From positions 48,295,585-48,359,584 of the forward strand of contig CATQJL010000316.1 of the NCBI GenBank assembly GCA_958299035.1: a DNA stretch of 64,000 nt. The letters run 5' to 3'. Below the pieces are notes generated by a model. That model was not told where the DNA came from, did not search any database, and saw nothing but the letters and a program-made list of their open reading frames with translations. Source of the stretch: Cylicocyclus nassatus. Lineage: Eukaryota > Nematoda > Chromadorea > Rhabditida > Strongylidae. A program made the position numbers and the translations under genes. Positions 11,035 to 24,400 of the stretch are shown here, piece after piece. Each line of letters starts with the position of its first letter. Positions within the stretch are counted from its first letter, which is position 1.

Positions 11035-11741
11035 TCAACAGTGTGGTGGAAGGGCCTCAAACTACAGAATAGGTGAGGATAAAATTTAATGGACAGGGCT
11101 AGAATCTCAGAGTGACCAGGGAAGGATACCAACTCGCACCGGCAATCTGGAAAAACGGAATTTATGCGTCTTAAAAGAGAAACAAACAGATTAAAAAGAT
11201 TAACAGATTTGAACAGATTTAAATCTGCTTTCCGTATCTGCTGCACGAACCGCTAATAAAGTTGCGGAGTTAACAATTAGCGCTTGAAAGTTCATTTGGC
11301 CAGCTTTCAGGAAGTAGTAATAATTGGCTGACCACAGACACATATTTGCACATTCAATGTTTGACTGTATACATGCCCCTCCATAATATCTTAGCTTAGA
11401 TAATCGAATGAATCTGTGCATTGCTTAATTTACTGAAGGACATAAATGGCAAGTGGATAAACAAAATCGCGGAAGAACGGACCGTCTATAGAGAAGAAAA
11501 TGCTGTATTCACAAATAGAAGAAAATATCTGCACCAGGCACGAAATGAGGGGAACTTGCGTGAACAAGTACATAAATTGGATGATCCATCAGTGAAAAAA
11601 AAATGGAAGAAAATAAACAAATTCTTTCCGCGGGGATTGAGCGCGCAATTCACATATACCGTTTAGTCAAACGTCTGCTGTGCAAATGCGTATTACACGC
11701 AATTTGCGCCGTCGCCGGGTGTGAAGCATGCTTCACCCCTC

Positions 11742-11954
11742 GGCACTTACCTTCTGCAGAAGGTAAGTGCCAGAGTAAGCGAATATTTCGTTCAGCTTCG
11801 TTCAGCGCAAAAGGCGCGCAGAATCAACGTTGATTCTGCGCGGGACCTGCAGCTGACAGGCCTTGGCAGCAGTAGAGATTATGCAGCAGACATTAGTTCT
11901 GCGCGCCTTCTGCAGCTGAATGAAGCTGAACAAAATGTTCGCTTACTCTGGCAC
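11742..11954. repeat. Nested palindrome/foldback cluster
   Basis: A 30-bp perfect palindrome lies at 11742-11771, a 28-bp perfect palindrome at 11815-11842, and a 16-bp one just upstream (11721-11736). Outer arms pair as well: 11767-11783 with 11938-11954 (17 bp perfect), 11790-11806 with 11915-11931 (one mismatch) and 11813-11823 with 11898-11907. Alternative cruciform pairings are therefore possible. No ORF or known element end is recognised. Confidence 0.85.
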
Positions 11955-12019
11955 CTACCGTAGGCGTCAATTCCAAAACTGCCTCTCAGAAGCTCTTCGC
12001 CGGGCAAACTAGGGAATGG

Positions 12020-12960
12020 GGTTTTTCGGATGGTTTTCGAGACGCTATTCGGTTACCCGGGCTCCAAAAGTTCTTTTCTCGTGAATTTTGGCTCAAACTC
12101 GGTCTATGGCGGTTATTCGACCCGCTGATGCCGGATCTCACGTTTATTTCGGCGATATCGCCACTTTCTGGGGCTACGGTGGCATACGCTAAAGGGTCAA
12201 AATCGTGGATTTCGCTGACTTGGCTTGGGGAGGGTCTTCGGCATGTTGATTACGAGTATCACACTCTTTTTGCATTTTGGCGCATTTTTAGGAGTTATGG
12301 TGGGTACGTAGCATGAGTTCAAAACCATGAAATTGCTCTAAGCTCTGCGTGGGGGGAGGGGGAGGGGTATTCGACATATCGCGAACATCATACACTATGC
12401 TCGCTGACCATGAATATAATATTGATTTCTCAAAATACCGCATTTTTGGGTTGCGGTGGGTGTACGGTAGGTGGGTAAATGTCAAATTTGCTCAAAACTT
12501 TGCCTAGAGAGGTTTTCAAGCATGCTGATTATGAATATCATGCTTGCATTTGCAATAGTGCCTTATTGTACATTTAACGGTAATTTTGCAGTGTATGGAT
12601 AGAAATTTTTCAAATTTCAGGTCAAAGCAGGTCACAAAAACCGAGGTAAAGGCTTTATCAAGCGAAAGGAACATGATTTCGTGATCAGCAAGTCAGATAA
12701 ACCCCTTGCACAAATCTCAGGCAGATCAATGGTTTTGAACCCCTACCATATACCTACTGTAACTCCGCGAAAATGTCCCTATCAAGAAGAGTATGATGTT
12801 CGCGACATGTCAAATAATTCCCCTGGGCTACGTTCAAAGGATTCATGACCTCATACCACCCACCTTAACCCCCAAAATGGCGCTACCGCGCAAAATTGGT
12901 GTATTACTCGGCACAACGAATCGAATAACCCTTCTAGGCAAGGTCTGAGCAGAATCTACG
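12020..12960. repeat. Degenerate repeat block with CATGNTGATTAYGA motif
   Basis: Loosely repeated units recur, including the phrase GCATGYTGATTAYGAATATCA (near 12241 and 12519, with weaker relatives near 12405 and 12670), CGCATTTTTAGG/TTGGG phrases and GGTGGGTACG/GGTGTACG. Unit length is irregular, about 120-180 bp. The same CATGCTGATTACGAA phrase occurs near 61.6-61.8 kb. No coding content. Confidence 0.45.
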
Positions 12961-13166
12961 CAGAAAAAAAATTTAAGGTGCTGCACTTACGGAAAAGTGG
13001 TGAAGTGGCAGGAATAAGTTGTCGTTGGTTGGAAAAGCTAGTAATAGCTGGTCTACTTTTTTGATTAGGCTTTTTTTCTTCATTTTGACTGCACAGTTTT
13101 TAGAATAAATTGCTAATTTCTAATCCAACCGTTGTATTATTAACACAAGTGGGAGACTTCTAACTC

Positions 13167-13624
13167 TTAATTTTGAGATTCCTTCTTGCTCTTCCCATTG
13201 AACCTCTTTTGATCCTGACATTGACCCTTTTTGCTTTTTCCACCACCTTTTGAGTCGCTTACCTTTCTTGTGTTATAGACGCCTTCTTGAAGAACGAACA
13301 TCTCCATATGAGGTGCTTTTATTATGCGAATAAAACCAAACTCGTACGATGTTTCATCTTGTTGATGACCATACTGTCGAATGGCAGAGCCATTTGTAGA
13401 TGTCAGGCAAAGAATTTCGGTTTTCAAACCGCCTAGATCTGATTGTGAGTTTTTCTTCAGCTTTTCTTGCCTCCAAACAATAATTTTTTCTATGAGCCCG
13501 GATGGGATAAGTTCCATAGAGAGAATGAATGTATTTTATGATAACAACAGACAAGTGGCCTGCAACTCACTTTGGAGCCGTTAATGTCCAAAGGTAAATA
13601 GCCGAGATGAAATTCGAAATTCAT
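13167..13624 (-). CDS. Possible small hypothetical gene, two exons
   Basis: A 117-codon minus-strand open frame ends at 13167 and looks protein-like: a KIIVWRQEKLKKNSQSD segment, an IRIIKAPHMEMF segment and a strongly basic, Gly/Ser/Lys-rich tail (SKGGGKSKKGQ). Upstream at 13624-13571 is an ATG-led 18-codon exon ending in a GTGAGT donor. The acceptor TCATAG at 13490-13491 would join it, but the phase is off by one at a run of six A's, so either the model or the sequence has a 1-nt error, or these are decayed exons. No family is recognised. An hAT element lies only 26 bp upstream of the candidate ATG. Confidence 0.35.
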
Positions 13625-13650
13625 TCCGAATATAGTACAGTCAGTGATAC

Positions 13651-14031
13651 CAGTGGCGTACCCAGGATTTCGGCTCGGGGGGGGGGCGCGACAAAATTTT
13701 TTTTTCTAAAGATGGTGCGTGGCGTTAGCCACGCACTCCGAAAAAATTTTTGGGGTGCTTCTCAAAATTTTTCCGGGTCCCCGACTCCTAAAATCTGGAA
13801 AAAGGGGGCGTGGCGTCAGCCACGCCCCCGAAAAAAATTTTTTTATAAGGCTAAAATGAATTTTTAAAAAATTTCAAAAATTATTTTAATTATTTACAAG
13901 TAAAAACAAGTCACTTGCACATTTTTATGACCCATGTAAGTAACTTTCAAAAATTTCGCGACCCGTTCTCGGGGGGGGGGGGGGGCGCGCGCCCCCCCCC
14001 CCCCCCCGCCCCCCCCCTCGGTACGCCACTG
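13651..14031. mobile_element. hAT-like MITE, copy 2
   Basis: Same ends as the element at 9138 (CAGTGGCGTACC / GGTACGCCACTG), flanked by a perfect 8-bp duplication AGTGATAC (13643-13650 and 14032-14039). It is 381 bp with two GCCACGC hairpin blocks and very long G and C runs next to the right terminus. Non-coding. Confidence 0.92.
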
Positions 14032-14211
14032 AGTGATACTTATTTGCTTGATGTTATGAGCACATCATCAAGTTATCTGACGCTGAAACCTTTCTAGAAT
14101 TTCAACAAAGAGGCACTATGCCAGGAAAGAGATGCTGAGAAAAATAATCTTCATTTGTTTTGCGGCTGGTAGGACCCTTCTATAACAGACATACATCTTT
14201 CATCATATATA

Positions 14212-15223
14212 TTAGGTCGTTTCAAAAGTAATTTCGCTTTTTTCAAACGGGCGTCACATTTGATGGAATAAAGGTTTTTGAGAGATCTTGGAAGCATTCG
14301 ATGCAGCATTTCATTCTCTTTCTAATGGTTATGTACTTTTTGCAAAAACAGTCAATGAGCTTTCAGAAAATAACCAAAATTTGCAACCCATGCTTTTTGA
14401 GATGGTCAAGTTTCACGATTTTTCAAAACTTTCGTATCAATCCTCAGAAGGAGTTTAAGTAACGATTCGATAGAGCAAATCTTACAGAATACAGCACTAC
14501 GTTTTTCTCCTTTCCGTAGCTTGCCATACATTTTTAACAGAATTTTAAGTGATGCTACCGATTTCCATACCTAAATCCTCGTCGAACATCAAAAGAAGAG
14601 CAGCTCGCGCACTATTCGATGCAGCATTTTCTTCTCTTTCTAGCGGAGGTTTTTGTTTCAGATTCGTTTAGCTTCCGTGGAGAAATCATCATAACTTATT
14701 TTTTTGGCGAGCCCCAGGCTGTACCCGAAAAACTCGAAATTTGATATTTCGAACCCGTAAGCCCTCACTTGCTTTGTAAACTTAATGCTTACTCATAGTA
14801 CCATCTTGGTAGTCTCAAATTCCGAATAATCATGATGTTTGATGTGATTGTGGCTGAGGTGGGCCTGCCAAAATCCGATGGTTCTGTTAAAAAATCTTTT
14901 AAAAAATTACGGCGAGTTACAAGAAAGAGAAAAAAGCAGTACTGTATTCTGTAAGGTTTACTCTATCGAACCGTTACTTGAACTCCTTCTGAGGATTGTT
15001 ATGAAAGTTTTTAAAAATCGTGAAACTTGACCATCTCAAAAAGCATGGGTCGCAGATTTTGGTCATTTTCTGAAAGCTCATTGACTGTTTTGCAAAAATT
15101 TCATAACTATTAAAAAGAAAATGAAATGCTGCATCGAATGCTTCCAAGTTCTCTCAAAAACCTTTATTCCATCAAATGTGACGCCCGTTTGAAAAAAGCG
15201 AAATTACTTTTGAAACGACCTAA
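14212..15223. mobile_element. Mariner-like foldback, about 1 kb
   Basis: Ends TTAGGTCGTTTCAAAAGTAA and its inverse, flanked by TA on both sides. The inverted arms extend inward for a few hundred bases (for example, the GGGCGTCACATTTGATGGAA block is found inverted near 15,170). No intact transposase. It is related in sequence to the element at 20,883. Confidence 0.85.
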
Positions 15224-15473
15224 TATCAGTACTTAATATACACATTTATCAAGACCTGTATAATTTATAGTACATCACGAAAAAGGAGTACAATTATAAT
15301 CGATAAAAAGCAAAAAGCTGTCGGCACAATAAATTGAATCTCATTCTCCTAAAAACTGTCTCGTGATTGATTAGTGGGGAATGTAATCATCAGACAAATT
15401 ATGCGTAAATCGTTCAAATGGCGTGACTCCTACTTTATGATAGCCAAGTATTTACAAAACGAACTGCGTTGAT

Positions 15474-18400
15474 TTAAACATCCGTAATGATCACAAACAC
15501 TACGAATGCCATATAGAGAGATGTTGTTAAGTAATCTAAGCTCAAGGATTGTTGGGATGAAGGATCTGCTTTGAGCGCGTCATCCTCGAATTCCTCTGAG
15601 CTAATCCCGTCATCAGTCAGAATAAATGAAGGTTCAGTAGTGGATGCGGACGAATTCGTCTGCGGTTCGACACTGCGAATCATGCCTGTGTCTCGCTTCG
15701 GTATGTGAGCCTCCTCGCTGGTGGTTGTTTCCTCACTCATAGGAGCTGAAAAAAGATAAGGATTCTATACGATTTTTTTGCAGGCATGCAAAAAATTTTT
15801 TTTTGTGGTGCTGGTTTCGAGATATTAGGTTCATATACAGGGTGTCCCAAAAGTATGTATGCACTGTTTGATCGTTAATATCTCTCTTCCCAAGGAGTCT
15901 TTTGCCTTGCTTCAGGTACCGTTTTGTAGAGCTGGCTTCAACTTAGATTTGCAGTATAGAACGAATCATCAATCTCTCTTCATTACTGTAGGATTACGGT
16001 GGAAACTTGAAACATATGGTGCTAATGTGGAAAAAGCTGCCGTTTCAAAATTCTTCAAAAAAATGTGAAAACTTGTTTAATAGGGTTTTTATGGACGCTG
16101 CGTTCAATACTCAACTATTCACAAGATTGCGAAGCTTTCTAAATGGTGTAACCGCACTTTTTAGTAACATTGAAAAAATTGCTGCTACCTCTTACCCGGC
16201 ATAACTCTTCAATGAATGGCCATAGCATCATAAAAAGTTGGGAACTTTACAGTTAGAATCAACAACTCTAACTAGCCTAGTGCAAAAGTTTTCAGGCTGT
16301 TTTGTTTCCTTTCGGAGGCAAAATATGGCCATTCATGGCTCAAAATCCTCTTTGAAGTTTCTACCGTAATCCTACAGTAATGAGGGGAGATGGGTGATTC
16401 GTTCTACACTGCAAATCTAAGTTGAAGCCAGCTCTACAAAACGGTATCTGAAGCAAGGCAAAAGACTTCTGGGGAAGAGAGATATTAACGATCAAAGAGT
16501 GCATACATACTTTTGGGACACCTTGTATAATCTTAGACAGTACCTGCAGTTCAAATTTTCGAGGTAAATTTTCCTCTGACCCTCTCTTGTTAAACGCAGT
16601 GAGAACTTTTGCAAACAGCATAGCTTCCGCTAACACCTACTTGTAATTGTAGTCTACGAGAAAAATTTAATAGCCCGAAGTCGGCCCAAAATTTTTTTCT
16701 GAATCGAAATAGCACTCCCAAATGTATGTATTAGGATATTTTGCTCAATGTAAAACCGATGAACGGTTGAGCACAGACGTAAAGCTTGAATTTTACGGAT
16801 CTCATTCGCCAGAAAATATTGTAAAGAAGCCGAAAACTACCATTTCCGGCATTTGAAAGAGGCAAAAACTGCTTCATTTGGAATACTCCAACTTCCTTCC
16901 TAGGATGTGAGAAATTTTTTTATTATCAGATGTATTAAGTTTACTTTGGCTGTACAGAGCAAAAGTTCTGCAGTAGTTCTCGTCAAACCCTTTCAAAGTT
17001 TTTATTACCACCGAATGGTTTCAGGGACCAGCCAACTTTGTGTTTTGGCTTTTATCAAACAACCAAACTTGGTGAACATTCTATACCACAAAAGTTGATA
17101 ATTTTGATATGCAAAGGTCTGAATCAGGGCTCAGCACGAGCTGGCACCAGGAAGATTCTAGAACGAAGTCCCCTTTGATCTTAAAAGTTTCCTACGAAGT
17201 CCCCTTTGACGTGTTTTGCCTTTGCTTAGGGCGTGCTTTGTGATTGGAGCAGATTTTTCGACTGCGGAGCAGACCGAGTAGTTTTCAGATGGTTATAAAA
17301 CGCCGAAAAGAAAACATTATGAAATTGTTTTTGCTCTGTATGTAAACTTTTACAGTGCAGATACAATTCATGTAAAAAAGTATGAAAACTTATGTGAGCA
17401 AAGGGTCGGTGCCAGCTCAGCTGGCACCCAGCTGGCACGGTGCCAGCTAATTCAAAAAAAAGTTCAGCACAGCTTTCATTCACATAAGTTTTCATAAATT
17501 TTTGGACCATAGTTCGATTCCCCCAACGCGCATGCACACACCAAATTTGGTGTCATGTGATTGCGTTTTGATTGTAAAAAAGGCCTTTGTTTTTCCTAGG
17601 GGCATGCTGGCGACTTGCCGGCGGCTTGCACCTGGCATTCTAACAGCGGCATCTAACCCGCAAAAACGATACTTCCTTTCCTTTCCACCCCAAAAACGAT
17701 ATCCAGCTTGGCCCGGTGCCAGCTGTGCCGAGCCCTGGTCTGAATATTAAGTATCAATTCATATCAGTTCAAAACGGACAGGCGAAAGGAAAGAATTCAA
17801 GTTTCAATCGCTTATCTTCAAAGTCAAAACCTCCTATGGATAAAAACTGGCGAAAGCGAAAGCATTATAAAAACTAGAATAAGCGCAATTTTAGATGTAA
17901 TGGAAAGTTTCTAGGAAAAATGTTCTTATATGCAAATCAGCTTCAAAGAAGAAGACGTTAGAATGACGTGCATTAATTATTAACCTAATAAGACGTCAGA
18001 AAAATGTGCGTTGATTATAAATCACCCAATAATCAATCGAAGAAGATTCCAACATCTATGAAAGCCATTTTGGTGGTGAGCGATATTGTCTCGAATATCA
18101 CTGAGCTCTGATAGATGATTTTGAAGGCAAAAATGGGAAAAACCAAAAATGCGGCATGTCCCATGGTCATAGATATGTGTCGCTCGTGCTAGAGAAAGTT
18201 ATTTCTGGCTAGAATTCTGGGCCGGTAGTAATCTCCCCGACCTGGCGGCAGGTCTCGTCGGCAGGTCGCTGGCACCTTTTCCGTGAGGCCCGAAAGTGAG
18301 ACCCCAAATTTAGGCCGTCCCAGGCCTTATTCCAAAAAATTTTCTCGATAAAGATGCTGCCTCGACTCTGTAGAAAACCCCATAAAAGTCTGCGGTTCCA

Positions 18401-21400
18401 GAACTCCTCCTTTGGTAAAATATCTGGAAGCGCAGGAGGAGCTGCCGGCAACTTCGCGATGTCATTTGCCGGCAACCTGCCGGCAGCTCACCGAAATCCG
18501 CGAGATGGCATCTGCCGGCAGGTCAGAGAGCACGGGAAATACCGTGCTCTTTTGAGAGAGGGAGCTGCCCGCATCTCGACGTGCCCCTACCACGTCGAGG
18601 TGGTGGCACCTTTGCCGGCGGCGTCTGCAAGATTGCGAATTGCGGCGATATCACACAATTTACGTCAGGCGAAAAAATCAAAAATTCTACTTTTTATCAA
18701 AAAACTATCATTTTTCTCATTATATGAGTTTTTCTTTTTTAAAACGACGATTTTCTTACAGAGAAAAAATTCAGTAATGCCTTAGAATCATAAAGATCAC
18801 CACCTTTTTTGGCAATCCCTTATAAATCTCGTTTGCACCAATTTTGCCCCTCTCGCTCATATCAGTCAGCTGTTCTTTCAGGTCAAAGTCTCTCACGCAA
18901 TGTATCGATCCCTCTTACAGGCAGCCATTTACCAGCGCGTTCCTCCCATTGCTGGTGCAAGCGGCAGTTGCTGACCGAATGGTCGAATGGTTAACGTGCT
19001 GGCAATTCGAGTTAACGCACATAGGTTCGACCGCGCGCGAGGTAGTAATTTTGCGGCAGTCTGCGTCATCAAAATTTAATGTGCGAAATGATTGCGTGCT
19101 AAGGTTACGTAAGATTATTAAAACCTACAATCACTCCGCGAGCTGCCGGCGGAGTTGGCATCTTTCCGCGATGTGTGCCAACTTGCCGGCATCTATGATG
19201 CCACCAGGTAGGGTAGATTACTACCGGCTCTGGTGACTGCGTCATTGAGAAGCCCAAACAAACAGCTCTATCAGTGTTCAGTAGCATGTGTTTTGAGAAG
19301 ATAAGAACTCCTTAATTCATTGAAAAAATGTTGTGAAGGACCAAGTAAAGTCGAGCTTGACCGAACTTTTGAAAACTGGAGTTTTAAGTGTAGGAGAAGT
19401 CGGATTACGGAAAAATTACACTTAACTGATATTCTGGATCATTTGAAATAACTTCAAGATTCTCAAAAGATATGGAAAACCTAGTTGCAACGGTTTGGTT
19501 TTCGTTACACTCAAAACCAAGCAATCAATTTTTTATAAACTGTGCTCGCACTCACTTGTTTCGGCCGAAGTGTTTTCGGCTTCTTCACTGGATTCGACAT
19601 CTAAGACTTCGTCAGAGGCCGATGAAACGTCGCTCGTAGTTTCTAATTTCAAAAGCGGCCTTCGTTGGACTTCCGCTATGTCATTTACGGTAGGGATTCC
19701 TAGTCGAAGAGGGTCAGAAGCACCAAAAACAGGATCTGGAAATTAGAACTGACTGGATTTAGGTTAAGCTAAAGAGAGGAGGTATAAGAAACACTGCTAC
19801 TATGAGATATCCCAGAAGTATTAGGTCGTTCCATAAGTTGGTAGCGTTTTAATTTTCGTCCCTATATCTTTGAGGATCGGTTGATTTGCGGCAAGATGAG
19901 TGCATCATTTGAAAGGGCTAATTGTGCTCAAAATATGTATACCGATACCGCTGAAAAGCTGATTTACTCGGAACTCGCAGCTTTCAAAGATGGAAATCTT
20001 GAAAGGCAAAAAGGAGCAATTTCGAATTTTACATTTTTCCTTATGAAAAGAAGCGGTTTTTCACAAATTTTTTGTCGGTTGTAGAACATGGCACTCGCAC
20101 ATCAATATGTGACAAAAAAGGACTGAATTGCTACAAAAGATCAGAGGCTGAGCAGGGTGTCCCTGAACAAGACTTATCGAGGGTAGGGGAACGAAGGCCG
20201 CCAGTTTGAGCCGTCTTTCGCGACCAATTGGTCCTTTTGCAGTGTTGTTACATGTCTTTCCACCGCGGAGACGACTCAAACTGGCGGCTTTCATTCCCCT
20301 ACCCGACTTTTCGGGGACGGGCAAGAAGTCCTGCACTGAAAATTGTTGTACAAGTAGGCGGTGGTCAAAGCATACCGTAAGCAATCCAGCTGCACCGTCT
20401 AAACCAGGTCCTACCGCAGAAAGACCCTATCAGACATCCAGTGGGTTTTTCTGCATGACAAAACATGGCTTCCTACGGCAAACGTCGTCAAAACTGTCCT
20501 GCACGACTTGACTGGAAGGCGCTTCAGTACCCAACGTACTCTCCAAATCTCGCTCTATCAGATTATCATTTGCTCCACTATCTAGCAAACATCATAAATG
20601 GTGCATGTCGCGGTTTCAGTAAGTGATTAGTTGTTTAGATGACTTTCTTGGGACCTGACGCGCTGCCGCTTGAAAAATTGAGATCGAGAAGCTAACAACA
20701 CTGTGCCAAAAGGTCGTGCGTTACAAGGGGAATATGATTTTGATTGTTTTTACTGTAGATTGATGATTCGTTTGTTGTTAAAAACGCTACGAACTTATGG
20801 AACGACCTAATGGATAACAAGGAAGCAGCGAAAGGTGCTACACAGAAGAACAGTGGGTCATCTTTCATTCTACAGACATATATTAGGTCATTCCGAAAAT
20901 AACTTCGCTTGTTTCAAACGGGCGCCACATGTGATGGACCAAAGATTTCTAAGAGATCCTGGTAGCATTCGATGCAGAATTTCATCTTCTTTCTAATATT
21001 TATAAAACTATTGCAGCACAGTCAATGAGCTTTTAGAAAATTACGAAAGCCTGCAATCTATGCTTTTTGAGATGCTCAAGTTTTACAATTTTTCTAAATT
21101 TTTACATCAATCCTCCGAAGGAGTCCAAGTAACTATTCGATAGAACAAACCTCATAGGATATGGCGCAGCTTTTTTCTCGTTTTTATATCTCGCCATAAT
21201 TTTTTCTTAAAAGACTTATTATTAAAACCATCGAATTTTGACAGGCCTAAGCACATTCGCATCCCTCAGCCATATTCGCATCAAACTCCTATAAATCTTT
21301 GGAATTTTAAAATTCCAAGATGGTATTACGATTTAGCACTAATTTTGCAAAGCGAATGAGAGTTTAGAATCGAAATATCCAATTTCGATTTTTCCATGTA

Positions 21401-24400
21401 CAGCCCGGAGCGCGTTCGAAAATATGAATTATGATGATTTTATACGCGAAAACTCCACGAAGGGGAAACAAAATGCATCCATTAGATAAAGGAGAACAAG
21501 CTGCATCGAATGACACTTGAGCTGCTTACTGTTTTATGATCTACGATGTTTGAGTTGACCAAGAATGTAAATTGGTAGCATCAATCAAGATTCCATTAGA
21601 AAATTTTTAGGAGTTTTGTGAAGGAGAAATGTTTTTGTATCCTGTGGGGTTTGCTCTATCGAATTGTTACTTGGATTCTTTTGGAGGATTGACGTACAAG
21701 TTTAGAAAAATTGTGAAACTTGAGCATCTCAAAAAAAAAACATGGATCGCGGACTTTCGTAATTTTTCAAAAGCTGCTTGAAGGATGGAATTCTGCATCG
21801 AATGCTTCCAAAATCTCTTAGGAATCTTTGTTCCATCACATGTGGCGCCCGTTTTAAACGAGCGAAATTATTTTCGGACTGACCTAAGAAATACATATTT
21901 CTAATCTTGTTTCGTTCGAAAATCGGTATAAAACGCTCCCTACATACCTCCAGTGATTCGTCCCTTTAGACGATCTCTTACATCAACGAACTGTCGCTCA
22001 GTAAGGTAGACCGCTTCCATTTCGTCAATCGCTGGGGCGGTATTAACAATCCAGTGAGCCCCTATAGGAGCAACCATTTATACGCGTGAAACGGAAGCGG
22101 TGTATTGGTTTTTACCCATTTCAGAGCTTAGCAGATCTCTTGCGCTGACTATCCTGCGCCTGTCCGTATTGTCGGGATACATAACATGGCAAGTAGTTGT
22201 CAGACCGTCCCCAGCCCATGAAACAATCCCACCCAAAATTGATTCGCAGTAGAACGTTTGTGCAACCTGCAACACCATTTGAGAAAGAGGAGAATAAACT
22301 AGTGAATTAGATTGAATCTATAATCTACATATTTCATGACTGTTAAAGGGATTTACTTCCGACCTAGTTGCTGATGCGAAGATTTTTCTTTTTGTTTCTA
22401 TTCTATAGTAAAGAACACTTGAGCAATTTGTAATCCCAGGCACCTGATTTACTGCGCTTTCCGGCGCATCTTTCAACAATTTCTTAGTTTATCACGTACT
22501 TGGAGGGTCTTCCTCTCCAAAAGGTTTTGAATCTTCGATCAACAATTTTCTGCGGAAAGACTAGCGAAGAAAAGTGGCACTTCAGTTCAAAAATCAGACA
22601 CAGTGGGAATATTTGAAGGCCATTGCAGAATGAAAACTGCAAATCGAAGAATCTCTGCAACTTTTACTTACTTTTTAGTTCGCTGGGTTTAGGCTGAGCA
22701 GTTCAATGCAGCAAAAGCAAAAAGGGTCCTCTTGAACAAAACTACACATCAGGACTTTTTCAAAGTTAATATTGGAACGATTTGTTCTCATGAAAAATGT
22801 CATCTAACAGCTATGGAGTGCAATAAATGATGAAATGTACCTTTTTGTTAGACTCGCTTTGAATCATTTTGTTTATAAAATTTTGCAGATCATGGTTGGA
22901 TACACCAAACCCCTGAGTTCTCAAGAGGTAGAATCTGAAAGCAGATCTGAACAGAAGGCTGAATGCGTAAGCGTATGAAGGAACTGACCGATAAACCTTC
23001 GATATGTCTCCGTCAGCCCAAGCTTTCCATTGAGAGTTGTCGACAGCAGCTGATATCCGTTTGCCGCAAGTGTCCATGTAGCCTTTTCCCGTCATGTCTA
23101 TTAGGTACTGCGAATGAATAAAAATAGGCTGTGGGATGAAGTTGCAAAAGATTTGTACCCTTGTACACATCATAGTGAGTTTCGCATGTAGCGACCATAC
23201 CATCACGAGAAAATTGCAGTGTAGAAACATATAAAAATTTTGAAATATTTTTTGTTTTCCCACTGTCACTGATTTTTTCCAGTTAAGGACAAGTGTAATA
23301 CGATTATGCCTTATGTATGATAGTATTGGTAAAATGAATAAATTTCCTGTAGTTTTTGTGCACTTTGATTTCGTCTAATTAAAGCTAGTTTGAGCAAAAA
23401 AAACAATGATTTGTCAAGAACAGTTTTTACCTTAATATTTCTAAAGCGCCAGAAAGATCCGCTGATACTAAGAGATTATCAAGTAAACCTAAACAATCGG
23501 TCTGAGCTCTCCATCCAAAAATCTTATAGATGCAGCTATTACCTAGCAAAATATCATGTTGGAAAGAAAGGTCTCGGACATTGCCTAGACAAAGTTTTTG
23601 TTTCAATGTAAGCACTAATTGGGGCTTGCTGCACACCATTGGTTCAGAGGTGCGATGGGGGGAGCCGGGCCCAAAAGTGAAGGTGGTCCCAGCTACCACT
23701 GGCCGGCAAAAGTGAAGGTGGTAGTGCCGGACACTCATCTCCCAAAAACGTCGACCGGGAGGGGGGGAGAGCATTAACGTTTATCTTCCAGGTCATTGCC
23801 GTTAGTGCGCGGAAAATAAGCAAAACAAATGCAAAAGGGATCATTGAAAGCATATTTTTATGTAAACAGCGTTATAAATATCTAGAGTAAACGTGCCTAT
23901 CAAATAGTGTATTTGGAAGTAAAACTCAGCGGAACTGTACGTATTTTATCAAATGAATTTTGTTATAATGTACAGCGAAGAAAGTAGGTCGATCCAGGCA
24001 GTAACCGCCGAGAACCAGAATTTCGAATGATAAAATAATGAGAAATCGTGAAAAATCATTCCACTGTTACAAATCTGCTGGCTGAAGACCTCCGCAGTTG
24101 CGACTTCATAGGTTTTGAAGGGTAAGTGTTGTTCCACCAGATAGTGTAAGGATCAGTTTGATTCGAGGAGTGGCCGCCGAGAACGAGAATTTTGAAAAAC
24201 GTTAAAAATCTTCCCAATTTTAGGTTGCTTGATGACAACTGACATTTAAACTCTTATAAATCCGGACTTTGAAGGTGTGTGATGTTGCGACTTCATAGGT
24301 TTTGTAGGGTGAGGTTTGCCCTATCAGAATATCTCTTAGCTGTACCGATCCATTGAAACATCGCCGAGATCCAGGCTCTTAAAAAAGCAGGTAAAAAACC

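Noticed and set aside
11421..11666. 81-codon Lys-rich plus frame
   Set aside because: Lys/Asn-rich composition expected from A-rich DNA; no family match and no connecting exons seen.
17511..17525. GTTCGATTCCCCC resembling a tRNA B box
   Set aside because: No A box or acceptor pairing around it; it lies inside an hAT element.
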